Of a DNA stretch of 64,000 nucleotides, positions 16,228-26,240 are shown in pieces (the stretch's first letter is position 1; every line of letters starts with the position of its first letter). The notes beneath the pieces are model-generated. The model ran no database searches. It was not told where the DNA came from and saw nothing but the letters and a program-made list of their open reading frames with translations. Source of the DNA: Pseudanabaena sp. ABRG5-3 (GTDB lineage Bacteria; Cyanobacteriota; Cyanobacteriia; Pseudanabaenales; Pseudanabaenaceae); NCBI RefSeq assembly GCF_003967015.1, contig NZ_AP017560.1:3160048-3224047 (forward strand). Direction: 5' to 3'. The position numbers were made by a program, and so were the translations under genes.

Positions 16228-16974
16228 ATGGATTCAATTCGGAGTTGGTGGGAGCGCTATAGCTTTCAGACCGCCATTGTTGCTGCTGGTATAGGTTTAG
16301 CTTGGGTAATTCGCCAAACTCAAGGTGTGGCAATTATGGAAACCTATCAGTTTCTCAGCAAACCTTTCCAGTCAACAGTATCTAAGCAGGAGCTAATACA
16401 GGATGCTCAGGTACGTGAGTTGAAATACCGATTGACTGAACTAGAGTCACAAAACCAGCGTATGAAAGAACTGCTCAAAGTAAAAGCTAGTTCTACAGAT
16501 GTGGGGGTTTGGGCGACGGTAATTGGTCGTGGAGCTGATTCTTGGTGGAATCAAATCTTAATTGCCAAAGGTAGTAATGATGGCATTAAAGCAGGTGCTG
16601 TTGTCGTTGCCCCAGGTGGATTAGTGGGGCGAGTCACCCATGTTTCCCCAAATAGTAGTCAAATTTTGCTAGTTAGCGACCCCAACAGCCAAATTGGGGT
16701 AATTGTTAGCCGTAGTCGTTTTAGTGGAATGCTGAAGGGACAAAGCCAAAACACGGCTATCTTAGAATTTTTTGAGCGAGATCCCGATGTTAAGGTTGGA
16801 GATATTGTCCATACTTCGCAATTTAGTACGCTATTTCCTGAGAATGTGCCTGTAGGTCGTATTAAATCTATTAACCTCGATAAACAACCTTCCCCTGAAG
16901 CGATCGTTGAATTTTCTACTCCTCTTGGGCTTTTGGAATATGTAAAAGTTTATCCTTTTCAAGAAAAGCGCTAA
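16228..16974 (+). CDS. mreC: Rod shape-determining protein MreC
   Basis: 248 aa. There is a single N-terminal membrane segment (residues about 13-28), then a coiled coil (RELKYRLTELESQNQRMKEL) and the paired beta-barrel domain with the conserved GAVVVAPGGLVGRVTHVS and GIIV-type segments. MreC is a bitopic periplasmic scaffold that links MreB filaments to the elongation synthases. Its stop codon abuts the mreD start without a gap, so translation is coupled. Confidence 0.95.
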   Translation: MDSIRSWWERYSFQTAIVAAGIGLAWVIRQTQGVAIMETYQFLSKPFQSTVSKQELIQDAQVRELKYRLTELESQNQRMKELLKVKASSTDVGVWATVIGRGADSWWNQILIAKGSNDGIKAGAVVVAPGGLVGRVTHVSPNSSQILLVSDPNSQIGVIVSRSRFSGMLKGQSQNTAILEFFERDPDVKVGDIVHTSQFSTLFPENVPVGRIKSINLDKQPSPEAIVEFSTPLGLLEYVKVYPFQEKR

Positions 16975-17520
16975 ATGCTCGATCGCAATACGTCTTTATC
17001 TAAAAAGCTTTTAAACTGGGGAGTGACCCTTGGTTCACTATTGGCATGTATTTTAGCGATGTATACCCGATTCCCTGGAATGACTCTGATGGGAATTGCG
17101 CCTAACTGGTTATTGATCTGGTTAGTAGCTTGGAGTGTGAATCGCCCCGTGTTTCTATCGGTAATGGTTGGAATTGCCCTAGGTATGGTGCAGGATGGGA
17201 TGACCTTTGCGGATGTGCGCGTTGCACCGACCCATGTTTTAGGACTGGCGATCGCTGGCGGGATCACATCGCTCTTGCAAAAACAACGATATGTACAGGA
17301 AGATTTTATTTCGATCGCCTTAATTGTGTTTGGGATGGCAGTAATCGTGGAGACGATGCACGCAGTCCAGCTAACCATGATGGGTGCAAAAATAGATAAT
17401 GTGTGGATTTTGCAGCAAAGAATTGCCCTAAGTTCTGCAATTTTAAGTAGTTTATGGTCGCCAGTAATTTATTTTCCGCTTAGCCGTTGGTGGCGCTCAA
17501 TAGCCAGACCAAAAGATTAA
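16975..17520 (+). CDS. mreD: Rod shape-determining protein MreD
   Basis: 181 aa, very hydrophobic, with about five predicted membrane helices. It has the typical MreD stretch GIAPNWLLIWLVAWSVNRPVF followed by GIALGMVQDGMTF. MreD is the polytopic member of the elongasome. The identity rests on position (directly after mreC, stop and start adjacent) as well as on sequence. Confidence 0.92.
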   Translation: MLDRNTSLSKKLLNWGVTLGSLLACILAMYTRFPGMTLMGIAPNWLLIWLVAWSVNRPVFLSVMVGIALGMVQDGMTFADVRVAPTHVLGLAIAGGITSLLQKQRYVQEDFISIALIVFGMAVIVETMHAVQLTMMGAKIDNVWILQQRIALSSAILSSLWSPVIYFPLSRWWRSIARPKD

Positions 17521-17649
17521 AAATTGGTCTTTGCCCTGCCACATTTTTATAATAATGCGTTGATGGCGATTGTTATTTGTAAGACAAGCAGCTTAGCTTA
17601 TGTCCCTTGTCTACTTAGCATCAGGAGCTATTAGAACTATTAACTTAAA

Positions 17650-19113
17650 ATGGAATATCTATTTTTTGGTTTAGCGATCGCTTTAGTCATTGGCTTTGAG
17701 TTTGTGAATGGGTTTCATGACACGGCTAATGCTGTGGCTACTGTTATTTATACAAATACGCTAAAGCCAACCTATGCAGTTGTCCTATCGGGAATTTGTA
17801 ATTTGCTGGGAGTACTCACTTCAAGCGGGACAGTTGCCTTTGCAATTATTGCGCTGTTGCCTGTAGATCTAGTGGTGAATAGTTCAACATCACAGAGCTT
17901 GGTAATGGCGATCGCTTTACTGCTGTCAGCAATGATCTGGAATTTGGGAACTTGGTATTTGGGATTGCCTGTATCCAGCACCCATACTTTAATTGGCTCA
18001 ATTACTGGAATTGGGATTGCTAATTCTGTAACAAATTCTTTCTCTTCGACAAATAGCTATTGGTGGGATGGCATTAATTGGCTGAAGATGCAGGAAATAT
18101 TGATTTCGCTTGTAATTTCGCCATTGCTGGGATTTTGCGGTGCAGCAATTCTATTTCTACTTGCTAAATATTTAATCCGCCAAGAGGAACTTTATATAGC
18201 ACCAGAAGAGAATGTCCCTTCACCATGGATTCGCGCTGTGTTGATTTTGACCTGTTCGGGGGTGAGTTTTGCCCATGGTTCTAATGATGGGCAGAAAGGA
18301 ATGGGTTTAATGATGCTGATTTTGGTCGCAATTTTACCCAGCTTTTTTTCTTTAAATTTGCATACAAGTCCTCAAGCGATCGCCCAATTAGTCGCCTCAT
18401 CAAACTCTGCGATTCCCATTTTATCTTCGCAATTTATTGCCAATACTAATCAAGATCCATCTTTTACAAACAGTCGTGATGAACTTAGTCAGTTTCTCAA
18501 ACCACAGGGACAGGTAAATGAAAATATTTGGCGATCGCTAGTTGATGAGAGTCAAATCATTGCCGAGAAATTATCGGCTAATAGCAATTTGCTGGATATT
18601 GCTGCAAGCGATCGTCGTCAAGTTAGAGATGATATTTATCTGGTCGCCAGTGCTATTAGCAAATTAGAAAAACAACAACAATTGACTAATTTTGAGCATC
18701 CAGAAATAATCACTAACTATCGCAATCAATTGGATCATCTCACCAAATTTATTCCCTATTGGATCAAAATCACAATTGCTCTGGCTCTCGGTTTAGGAAC
18801 AATGATTGGCTGGAAGCGAGTAGTCGTTACCGTGGGCGAGAAAATTGGCAAAGAGCATCTAAATTATGCCCAAGGAGCATCGGCTGAGCTAATCACGATG
18901 ACGACAATTAGTGCTGCTGATTATTTCGGATTACCTGTAAGTACTACACATATTCTTTCCTCAGGCATTGCTGGCTCGATGGTTGCAAATCGTTCTGGTT
19001 TACAGTTCAACACTTTAAGGAATTTGTTGTTAGCTTGGTTGTTAACTTTGCCAAGCTGTATCTTGTTAGGATTTTTAACCTACACAATACTTTTACTTAT
19101 GATTAATACTTAG
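17650..19113 (+). CDS. Inorganic phosphate transporter, PiT family
   Basis: 487 aa. The PiT signature GFHDTANAVATVIYTNTLKP lies in the first helix pair and is mirrored in the second half by the internal repeat (SFAHGSNDGQKGMGLM and ISAADYFGLPVSTTHILSSG). About ten membrane helices flank a large soluble loop (residues about 240-365). PiT permeases take up metal-phosphate with protons or sodium at low affinity. No clear Pho box is seen upstream. The gene is alone, with a palindromic element behind it. Confidence 0.93.
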   Translation: MEYLFFGLAIALVIGFEFVNGFHDTANAVATVIYTNTLKPTYAVVLSGICNLLGVLTSSGTVAFAIIALLPVDLVVNSSTSQSLVMAIALLLSAMIWNLGTWYLGLPVSSTHTLIGSITGIGIANSVTNSFSSTNSYWWDGINWLKMQEILISLVISPLLGFCGAAILFLLAKYLIRQEELYIAPEENVPSPWIRAVLILTCSGVSFAHGSNDGQKGMGLMMLILVAILPSFFSLNLHTSPQAIAQLVASSNSAIPILSSQFIANTNQDPSFTNSRDELSQFLKPQGQVNENIWRSLVDESQIIAEKLSANSNLLDIAASDRRQVRDDIYLVASAISKLEKQQQLTNFEHPEIITNYRNQLDHLTKFIPYWIKITIALALGLGTMIGWKRVVVTVGEKIGKEHLNYAQGASAELITMTTISAADYFGLPVSTTHILSSGIAGSMVANRSGLQFNTLRNLLLAWLLTLPSCILLGFLTYTILLLMINT

Positions 19114-19191
19114 TGATTTAGTCCACCTTGCAAAGACACTCACCAAGAACTTATCCACAGGGAAGAAAGTAAGAGGTTCAACTTGTAGCAT

Positions 19192-19293
19192 GTATAGCTG
19201 ACATAAAACCCAAGAAGAGAATGGCGGCGCGAAGCGCCGCCATTCTCTTCTTGGGTTTTGATTTTGTCCTGATACAAGCGACAGCAGCTATAC
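19192..19293. repeat. Palindromic element with TATAGCTG ends
   Basis: A 26-bp perfect stem (19205-19230 with 19234-19259, AAAACCCAAG outer arms, GGCGC core, GAA loop) sits inside outer inverted repeats GTATAGCTG (19192-19200) and CAGCTATAC (19285-19293). The right flank (TTTTGATTTTGTCCT) recurs at 32013-32025. This layout is that of a miniature mobile or REP-like element. Confidence 0.8.
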
Positions 19294-19365
19294 CTCTCAC
19301 ATCGGATTGCTATACAATACCTACTAGCAGTTTTAATTTCTTAATAATTTGTTGTATTAAATCCT

Positions 19366-19584
19366 ATGGCACTAAAGAAAGGTACACTCGTTCGTGCAAT
19401 CCGCGAGAAGCTCGAAAATAGCGTTGAAGCTACGGCTAATGATACGCGCTGGTCTTCCTATCTCTTTGAGACATGGGGCGAAGTATTGGAGTTTCGTGGT
19501 GATTATGTCCAAGTCAAGTTTAGTAAAGTGCCAACCCCTGTAATTTGGCTCCATAAGGATCAGTTAGAAGAACAAGCAGCATAG
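19366..19584 (+). CDS. ndhO: NAD(P)H-quinone oxidoreductase subunit O
   Basis: 72 aa, the normal size for NdhO. The opening [20 protein letters not shown] and closing [20 protein letters not shown] fit the family, which has an SH3-like fold. NdhO is an oxygenic-phototroph-specific subunit on the cytoplasmic side of the NDH-1 complex at the thylakoid and is reported to restrain cyclic electron flow. It is transcribed alone, with its own terminator. Confidence 0.93.
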   Translation: MALKKGTLVRAIREKLENSVEATANDTRWSSYLFETWGEVLEFRGDYVQVKFSKVPTPVIWLHKDQLEEQAA

Positions 19585-19591
19585 TTTATAG

Positions 19592-19618
19592 AAAGCTCAC
19601 CCTAAGGGTGAGCTTTTT
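19592..19618 (+). terminator. Rho-independent terminator of ndhO
   Basis: An 11-bp stem with a TAA loop followed by TTTTT, starting 8 nt after the ndhO stop. Confidence 0.9.
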
Positions 19619-19652
19619 GATTGCGAATGAAATCATAGAGATTAATAAATTC

Positions 19653-20357
19653 ATGACCATTGTTTTGACTAATGATGATGGTATTGATGCAGAGGGAATT
19701 TGGTCTTTGCAAAAAGCTACAGAATTAGTATTTGGAACTAAGGGAGCGATCGCTGCTCCGATACGTCAATATTCAGGCTGTGGTCATCAAGTCACTACCC
19801 ATGCTCCGATCTCGATTCAGCAAAGAACAGAACTGGGCGAAGATACCTATGCCATTGATGGATCGCCTGCGGACTGTGTGCGGGTGGCGATCGCGCATTT
19901 ATATAGTGATGTGAAATTGGTGCTATCGGGTATCAATCATGGTGGCAATATGGGCGTGGATGTCTATATGTCGGGGACAGTGGCGGCGGTACGCGAGGCA
20001 GCTTTTCATAATATTCCTGCGATCGCTATTTCCCATTATCGCGATCGGCGCAGAGAGTTTGACTGGACTTGGGCTGCCGAGACTTCCACTAGGGTAATTA
20101 AACAATTGTTAGAAATTCAGCTTCCACCGCAGTCCTATTGGAATGTGAATTTGCCCCATTTAGAGACGGCAGATCTTGATACTATTCCTGAAATTGTATT
20201 TTGCGAAAAGTCGAGTCAGCCATTGCCATTGGGGTTTAAAGTCGATGGCGATCGCGTGACTTATGCAGGTCGTTACAATCTTCGCGATCGCGCTCCCAAT
20301 ACCGATGTCGATGTCTGCTTCTCTGGCAAAATTGCTGTTACACAAATGGGTGTTTAG
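19653..20357 (+). CDS. surE: 5'/3'-nucleotidase SurE
   Basis: About 234 aa from the ATG at 19653; the longer frame from 19608 would begin inside the ndhO terminator. The start MTIVLTNDDGIDAEGI carries the catalytic Asp pair, and VLSGINHGGNMGVDVYMSGTV carries the metal-binding Asn. SurE is a metal-dependent phosphatase of nucleoside monophosphates linked to stress survival. Several HIP1 sites lie in the gene. Confidence 0.93.
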   Translation: MTIVLTNDDGIDAEGIWSLQKATELVFGTKGAIAAPIRQYSGCGHQVTTHAPISIQQRTELGEDTYAIDGSPADCVRVAIAHLYSDVKLVLSGINHGGNMGVDVYMSGTVAAVREAAFHNIPAIAISHYRDRRREFDWTWAAETSTRVIKQLLEIQLPPQSYWNVNLPHLETADLDTIPEIVFCEKSSQPLPLGFKVDGDRVTYAGRYNLRDRAPNTDVDVCFSGKIAVTQMGV

Positions 20358-20378
20358 CTAAGTTGCGATCATTAAATA

Positions 20379-20594
20379 TCACGCATGGTAATTTGCCTGT
20401 CTTACTGCTTCAACTTCATGATTAATATCTTCTAAACTAATTTCATCAGTTTGAACTGAATTCAAAAACTTCTTGAATCTCACAGAGAACGTATCTTTTT
20501 TTAGTAACTGTAATAATTCTAGTTTTTCTTCTAGATTACATTGATAGATTACTACTTTAAGTTGAGAAAAATCTATAGAAATTGATACATTCAT
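20379..20594 (-). CDS. Small protein resembling a type II antitoxin (orphan)
   Basis: 71 aa. The C-terminal pattern DEISLEDINHEVEAVRQANY is one I recognise from small cyanobacterial antitoxin-like proteins that usually precede a PIN toxin. The first half is a strand followed by a Leu/Lys-rich helix (EEKLELLQLLKKD). No toxin gene follows; downstream is the end of surE. It may act in trans, be the remnant of a pair, or be unrelated. It is divergent from the putative nuclease gene at 20778. Confidence 0.55.
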   Translation of the reverse strand: MNVSISIDFSQLKVVIYQCNLEEKLELLQLLKKDTFSVRFKKFLNSVQTDEISLEDINHEVEAVRQANYHA

Positions 20595-20777
20595 GTTTAA
20601 TACTCTATAAGAATTTACTAATAGTTTGCCATACGAACTCTGGCAAAAGTAAGTAGTAATCTAGCTATACCTATAAAATATTGCAAAGAATCACAAATAA
20701 AATATTTTTGTGACTATTTTCTGTATAATATCAGCATTCTGGAATCGTATTTATTGCAAGCTTAAAAATTATAAAAT

Positions 20778-21842
20778 ATGCCAAAATCTATATTTTCGCA
20801 ATATAAACAGGGGGAAAATCGTGTTACAGCTAGTATTCTTGCAGTTTTTGAAAAAATTTCTTTTAGACTCGTTGAGAAAATTCTACAAATTTTATTTGAA
20901 GATACCAACCAATCCGTTTTAACATTTAAGAATCAAGTAAAGCACAAAGATAGTGTTCCTGACGCTCGTATTCATGCATCCTTCACCTATTTACTAGAAA
21001 CTAAGGTTGTACCAATACTAAACAATAGCGCAGCACAAGAACAATTGAGAAATCACATCAAAGTTTTAGAAGGGGAATCAACCAAACATAAACGTCTTCT
21101 CGTTTTAACTCCTGATCGTGAATTCCCAGAAATTATTACAGAAGTTATTAAGCAGACTGGTTCCGATTTAATACGATGGTCTAGTTTTAATGCTCTCTAT
21201 GAAGCGATTCGAGAAGTCACTGCCAGTAATATTCTTTCAGAAGAACGTACATCTTGGCTAGAATCAGATCTGCCAATGGTGACTGAGCAAGAAAGATTTT
21301 TACTCCGTGAATTAGTTCAAATGCTGTTTGCTGAAAGATTAATTGGGACTGACTATGGTGACTCTGTTCTAGTTGTAGCTGCTAGAGGGGCAATCAAAGA
21401 ATATAGAGATTTTTCAGTATATCTATGTCAGCCTAACCGAACTTTTCGTTCAGTTCCTTATATCGCGTTTTATCATAGGGGAAAAATTGATCGACATATT
21501 GCAAAGATTCTAGAAAAGCCCATTGAGGAAGTTGTCCTCAACCAAGAAGGAATTGAGAGTGTCACAGATTTAACCTATGAAACAAAGCAAAAGCTTTTTA
21601 AGCTTATAGAGAAAATGGAAGAGAAATCAAGTCCTCGATTCAAAGATAATTTACCTTATAAGGTTTTCTTTCTATCTGAACCTAACGATCAGACAAAAAC
21701 GATCATCCTTGATCATGATATCAAAAATGATCTTGTGAATGAATCAGGACAATCTTTCCCTTTTACATATGGACAGAGATATGTTTCACTTGAGGCATTC
21801 AAGAGGAATCCTAAAACTACAACAAAATTGCTCAGAGGATAA
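20778..21842 (+). CDS. Hypothetical protein with PD...ExK nuclease signature
   Basis: 354 aa. It begins FSQYKQGENRVTASILAVFE, an N-terminal pattern seen in uncharacterised proteins with a restriction-endonuclease-like core. The pattern PDARI (residues 61-65) followed twelve residues after the Asp by E74-T-K76 in a hydrophobic strand (YLLETKVVPI) matches the PD-(D/E)xK metal site. The rest (about 270 residues) is mixed alpha/beta with no domain I recognise. The gene is AT-rich, has no HIP1 and stands alone beside an antitoxin-like gene, which suggests a mobile defence gene. Nuclease function is inference. Confidence 0.6.
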   Translation: MPKSIFSQYKQGENRVTASILAVFEKISFRLVEKILQILFEDTNQSVLTFKNQVKHKDSVPDARIHASFTYLLETKVVPILNNSAAQEQLRNHIKVLEGESTKHKRLLVLTPDREFPEIITEVIKQTGSDLIRWSSFNALYEAIREVTASNILSEERTSWLESDLPMVTEQERFLLRELVQMLFAERLIGTDYGDSVLVVAARGAIKEYRDFSVYLCQPNRTFRSVPYIAFYHRGKIDRHIAKILEKPIEEVVLNQEGIESVTDLTYETKQKLFKLIEKMEEKSSPRFKDNLPYKVFFLSEPNDQTKTIILDHDIKNDLVNESGQSFPFTYGQRYVSLEAFKRNPKTTTKLLRG

Positions 21843-21939
21843 TTAATTTCAGTCTCTTAGACCTTACGCAATTCTAACGAATTCACTAAATTTGGTGAGG
21901 ACTTTGCCTGCATCAAATCTCCATGCTGCATAGTTTCTA

Positions 21940-22368
21940 TTAACTGTAAACACTTGGATTGTAGAGAACTACATTTTCTTGCTCATTGGGATCATTGCGG
22001 GACACGATCGCATGGGCTGCTTCGGTATCACTGAGGTTATAGGGTTGATGTGGCACACCTGCGGGAATGAAGATAAAATCACCAGCCTCATTAATTACTG
22101 ATTGACTTAACCCCTTGCCATAGCGAGTTTCTACCCTTCCCTTGACCAAATAAATTGCAGTTTCATAGTCCCGATGAAAATGAGGCTCTGCTTTGCCTCC
22201 TGCGGGAATAATCACCAGATTCATTGAAATTCCCTTTGTGCCAGCAGTAGTGCCAGATATACCAACAAAATAAGGCAGCTTTTGCAGAGTGGCGGTTTCA
22301 CTGTCAGGACGAACTGTGATGATTTGGCTGGAATGGTCAGGTAATTGCTCAGAAACAGAATTAACCAT
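21940..22368 (-). CDS. Cupin domain protein
   Basis: 142 aa, a single beta-barrel. Cupin motif 1 is PHFHRDYETAIYLVKGRVETRYG with two histidines and a glutamate; motif 2 is GDFIFIPAGVPHQPYN with one histidine. This gives a complete 3-His/1-Glu-type metal site. Substrate is unknown; small cupins of this kind are sugar-binding, dioxygenase-like or regulatory. The gene lies between two gaps with no operon partner. Confidence 0.85.
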   Translation of the reverse strand: MVNSVSEQLPDHSSQIITVRPDSETATLQKLPYFVGISGTTAGTKGISMNLVIIPAGGKAEPHFHRDYETAIYLVKGRVETRYGKGLSQSVINEAGDFIFIPAGVPHQPYNLSDTEAAHAIVSRNDPNEQENVVLYNPSVYS

Positions 22369-22452
22369 AGCAATTTCAAGTAAGTTTAGTTTGATCGCAG
22401 CACTATAGTCATTACAAGTGCTAATTACATCATAATACCCAGAAAATATATA

Positions 22453-22483
22453 ATTGTGACCCCGCCTTTGGCGGGGTCACAAT
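22453..22483. repeat. Intergenic palindrome, CCCCGCC type
   Basis: A 14-bp perfect stem with a TTT loop. The arms (ATTGTGACCCCGCC) and the right flank CAATCCTCTAAT closely match the palindrome at 48593-48629. Confidence 0.85.
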
Positions 22484-22530
22484 CCTCTAATCGTTATATA
22501 GCAATAAATAGAGATAGCTAGAACAAATCA

Positions 22531-22583
22531 AAACCCAAAACAAAAGTAGCGGCGCGAAGCGCCGCTACTTTTGTTTTGGGTTT
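22531..22583. repeat. 25-bp perfect palindrome, AAACCC-armed
   Basis: The left arm 22531-22555 pairs with 22559-22583 around a GAA loop, with a GGCGC core. Outer arms AAACCCAAAAC are shared with the elements at 19205 and 54083. It ends 10 bp from the stop codon of the minus-strand WD40 gene, so it could also work as its terminator. Confidence 0.85.
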
Positions 22584-22593
22584 ATTGCTATAG

Positions 22594-25500
22594 TTATGCA
22601 ATCTCATGGGTTTCCAAATATTCCTGAATCCAATTGTTTCCTAATTGTAAAAGATGCTCTAAATTAAAATCCCATAATATGATGCGCCCATTGACACTAC
22701 CTGATGCAAGGGTATTACCATCGGGACTAAAGCAAACAGTTTTGACCGATGATTGATGTCCTTGCAAAGTCAATAGTTCCTTCCCATCTATACTCCATAT
22801 TTTGACTAAACCATCACTACCGCCTGACGCTAAGGTATTACCATCAGGACTAAAGCAAATGCTCCTTACTTCCGCACTATGTTCGTTGAGTGTTCTCAAT
22901 AACTTACCTTCCAAATTCCATAGCTTGACGCTGCCATCTTTACTACTACTAGCTACGGTTTTATTGTCAGGACTAAAACACACACTATAGACTTCTCCCG
23001 TATGACCAACAAAGGTATTTAATAGAGTGCCATCCCAATGCCAGATTTTTACGGTTTTATCTTGGCTGGCTGTGGCGATCATATTGCCATCACGACTAAA
23101 ACAGACCTGATAAACGGCATTAGCATGACCAACTAATGTATGAACCCATTCCCCACTTTTATTCCATAATTTGACTGTGCAATCACCACTTGCAGAGGCA
23201 AACAATTCTCCATCAAGACGATAGTCAATACTGTAAATAGCAGCCTCATGTTCGTTATAGATCGTTTTGAGTAATCTCCCTTGAGAATTCCAGATCTTAA
23301 TGGCGCGATCGCTACTAACTGACAAGAGAAACCGATTGTTTGGACTAAAACAAATACTATTTACGCTCTCTTTATAACCTTCTAAGGACGCAATTAATTT
23401 TGCAGAATTAGCAAACCAAATTTTAATGGTGCAATCACTACTAGATGCGGCAATAAATCGACCATCAGGACTAAAAGTAATGCAATTAATCTCATCTACA
23501 TGTCCAACTAACTGAGTATTTGTGTTGCCCTCCGTATACCAAAACTTAATGGTCGTATCTTGGCTGCCTGTAATCATCTTGCTACCCTTGGCATTAAAAA
23601 CAATGCTATGGATACCGCCTTTATGCCCATATAGAGTTTTAAGCAAATTCCCTTTTATGTCCCAAACCTTAATGGTGCGATCGCTGCTGATAGAAGCAAG
23701 AGATTGCCCCATAGGATGAAAACGTACTCCTAAAACTTTATCAGTATGCCCTTCTAGAACTGCAAGTAGATTTCCTTCCATATTCCAAAGCTTGACATCG
23801 CGACCACGACTTACAGAAGCAATGATCCTACCTGATGGAGAAATGGCAACATCTTCGATGAAACTATCATGGGCTTTAATGGTTCTGATTAGAGTTCCAT
23901 CAATATTCCAAATAATTAAGGTGCGATCAGCACTGCCTGTAATAACTCGTTCACCATCGGGACTAAAACATAGACAGGTGATCCATTTGTGATGTCCACT
24001 GCCAAAGGTATTGAAAGGTCTGCCATCATTCAGCCATAGCCTGACTTTTGCATCTTCGCCGCAGGATGCAAAAATGGAAGATGTGGGGCTAAATTTGACG
24101 GCTAAAACAGGAGCTTGATGATCTTTAATAACTTTAACTGGTCGCTCTAAATAGAATTTTTTGGAGCGGTCAAGTTTCCAAAGTCTGATTGTGCCATCAC
24201 GACTAGCGGAAACAAGATATTGACCATCGTTACTGAAACTAAGGCTCGTAATCCAATTAGTATGACCAACGAGAGTTTGTTGCAAATTTCCTTTAGTGTC
24301 CCAAATCTTGATCGTGCGATCGCTACTTCCCGAAGCAATCAAGCGATCACTATCTTGAATAGCGATACAGGTGACAATATCTAAATGGGCGGCAATATAG
24401 TTATACTCCTGAACATTGTAGACTGCTTGATGTAGTGCGGCAATTCCGTGCATTCGCAAGCTTACTTGTTGAGATATGGAAGTTTCTAATTCTTGTAATT
24501 TTTTGGCAGCTTCCAGTGACTCTAATAGAGACTCAAATTGCTGATTGAGAATAAATGTCGCTTTTGCTGAGGCACTTTTGAGAACGACTTCTGCTTCGGT
24601 TAAACTCGCTTGCAATCTTTGCTGCATTTCCACTAGTCGAATCTTGGCTTCTTTCTCTGCTACTAAGGTTTCCTCTAGTCTTAATTTCGCCTCAGACAGG
24701 ATTTGATTAGCTTCAGCTTGAGCAACGAGAGCTATTTCCACTTCACGTTTTTCGAGATCTTGACTAGCTGAAAAGAAATGATAGTCATGGTTGCTCAGAT
24801 TCTTATCAGAGGCCCATGCTAGTGCATCCTGTAGAGCTTGCCCCCGTAGCAATCGAGATTCATCCTTGTAATCCGAATCCACCCAAGCCTTGAACGATTC
24901 ACCATAGGGACGCAAATTGGCAAGAGCTTGATTTACCCAAGTTTGATTAAAGATAGCCGCATAAATGGGATTATAAACCCGTAATTTTCCACCTCGTTTG
25001 ACGACTAATCCTGTGATTCGTAATTCCGTTTGTTCGGGACTATCATCGGCAATGATGCCGCCCTCTAAATTCTTTTTTAAAGATGGTTCAGAATTTAAAA
25101 TCTGTTGATAGAGACCAAGCAATTTCCCTTGACGATTTTCGCTACTCCAGAGAATGCGATCGCGGATGGTTTTGAAGTGCTCAGGCTGATCATGGATTTC
25201 CCAGTTAGAGACTAATTGCGATCGCACTAAATTATTTACCCAGACGAGTTCATGCTGCACAGGAATCGACTCTGGGGAATTAATGATTAGTTGACAAATT
25301 TTCTGAGTGAGAAAGGGCTGACCGCCTGTATAGGCAATAATTGACTTCAGTAGCGCCACAGGATTTGGTGACTTCGATAGCAAGCCACGCATTAGGGGCT
25401 TAGTTTCCTTTAACTGAAAGCCTTTTAGCTCGATCGCTCGCCCAATATTAAAAGGAGTGCGCTGCTTATCCCGAATAAGATCCGCAGGTGTCGCTACCCC

Positions 25501-26061
25501 AAATAGAGCAAAGGTTAACCGATTATAGGCAATGCGATCGGCGCGGCGATTAAATGCTTCGCGAATTAGAGCGAAAAAATCATCAACGGGAAAATTTAAA
25601 CTGAGAATACTATCGATTTCGTCAACAAACAGAATAATTGGTGTAGAGATTTTTTTAAGTAGACCTTCATCAAGGAATTTACCAAAACGCTGCACGGGAG
25701 ATAGTAATCGGTTGCGCTCCCACCACTCCTCCAAATCAAAGCTATCGTACAAATCGAGGCTACTGACAATACTATCAATCAGACCTGCATACCATTGTTC
25801 AGGATTAATGTCTGATGTGCCGATCGCTGTAATATCGATCGCGGCACAGGTGTAGTTTTCTTTCTGCAAACGCTGCATCGTGCGGACACGCAAGCTAGAC
25901 TTACCCATCTGGCGGGAATTGAGGACATAACAAAATTCTCCTACCTTCAAGCTCTCATAGAGATCTTTGTCAGCCTGTCTTTCCACATAGGTAGGTGCAT
26001 CTATGGATAGACTCCCACCAACTTGATAGAGATAAGTTGTTTTCCTTTCTAGGCTCATCAT
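22594..26061 (-). CDS. AAA-like ATPase (PF14516 type) fused to 14 WD40 repeats
   Basis: 1155 aa. Residues about 15-380 are an AAA-like NTPase of the cyanobacteria-enriched AAA_35 type: P-loop [15 protein letters not shown], Walker [14 protein letters not shown] and the sensor-like [14 protein letters not shown]. Residues about 440-560 are a long coiled coil rich in Ala, Glu and Lys. From about residue 575 there are 14 WD40 repeats ending in (I/V)K(I/L)W, enough for two seven-bladed propellers. The architecture is that of STAND-type signalling NTPases, where the propeller senses a ligand and the NTPase switches state. It lies next to a kinase with the same NTPase type on the same strand. Target unknown. 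Confidence 0.88.
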   Translation of the reverse strand: MMSLERKTTYLYQVGGSLSIDAPTYVERQADKDLYESLKVGEFCYVLNSRQMGKSSLRVRTMQRLQKENYTCAAIDITAIGTSDINPEQWYAGLIDSIVSSLDLYDSFDLEEWWERNRLLSPVQRFGKFLDEGLLKKISTPIILFVDEIDSILSLNFPVDDFFALIREAFNRRADRIAYNRLTFALFGVATPADLIRDKQRTPFNIGRAIELKGFQLKETKPLMRGLLSKSPNPVALLKSIIAYTGGQPFLTQKICQLIINSPESIPVQHELVWVNNLVRSQLVSNWEIHDQPEHFKTIRDRILWSSENRQGKLLGLYQQILNSEPSLKKNLEGGIIADDSPEQTELRITGLVVKRGGKLRVYNPIYAAIFNQTWVNQALANLRPYGESFKAWVDSDYKDESRLLRGQALQDALAWASDKNLSNHDYHFFSASQDLEKREVEIALVAQAEANQILSEAKLRLEETLVAEKEAKIRLVEMQQRLQASLTEAEVVLKSASAKATFILNQQFESLLESLEAAKKLQELETSISQQVSLRMHGIAALHQAVYNVQEYNYIAAHLDIVTCIAIQDSDRLIASGSSDRTIKIWDTKGNLQQTLVGHTNWITSLSFSNDGQYLVSASRDGTIRLWKLDRSKKFYLERPVKVIKDHQAPVLAVKFSPTSSIFASCGEDAKVRLWLNDGRPFNTFGSGHHKWITCLCFSPDGERVITGSADRTLIIWNIDGTLIRTIKAHDSFIEDVAISPSGRIIASVSRGRDVKLWNMEGNLLAVLEGHTDKVLGVRFHPMGQSLASISSDRTIKVWDIKGNLLKTLYGHKGGIHSIVFNAKGSKMITGSQDTTIKFWYTEGNTNTQLVGHVDEINCITFSPDGRFIAASSSDCTIKIWFANSAKLIASLEGYKESVNSICFSPNNRFLLSVSSDRAIKIWNSQGRLLKTIYNEHEAAIYSIDYRLDGELFASASGDCTVKLWNKSGEWVHTLVGHANAVYQVCFSRDGNMIATASQDKTVKIWHWDGTLLNTFVGHTGEVYSVCFSPDNKTVASSSKDGSVKLWNLEGKLLRTLNEHSAEVRSICFSPDGNTLASGGSDGLVKIWSIDGKELLTLQGHQSSVKTVCFSPDGNTLASGSVNGRIILWDFNLEHLLQLGNNWIQEYLETHEIA

Positions 26062-26129
26062 TATTTATGATGTATAGCAGTTTGCGCCAGACATGCTCAA
26101 TTTTTTAACTTCCCAAATATTTTTATACT

Positions 26130-26221
26130 AATTCTAAAAATGGCTACGCCATTTTTAGAATTAAAAAACCTTGCTGGGGTTGGTTTTTAATTCCCAGAAG
26201 TGTAGTCACACTTCTGGGAAT
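26130..26221. repeat. Two adjacent intergenic palindromes
   Basis: A 15-bp perfect stem at 26130-26162 (ATTCTAAAAATGGC arms, TAC loop) and a 14-bp stem at 26190-26221 (AGTC loop). The first is closely related to the palindrome at 51261-51291. They separate the kinase gene from the WD40 gene. Confidence 0.85.
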
Positions 26222-26240
26222 CGGTATTAAATATACTTTT

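Noticed and set aside
19151-19159. Perfect DnaA box TTATCCACA
   Set aside because: Only a single copy was seen, with no AT-rich unwinding region or dnaA/dnaN gene nearby, so it is not evidence for an origin.
20710-20922. 70-codon ORF overlapping the start of the putative nuclease gene
   Set aside because: It is a shifted-frame shadow of the longer, protein-like frame at 20778-21842.
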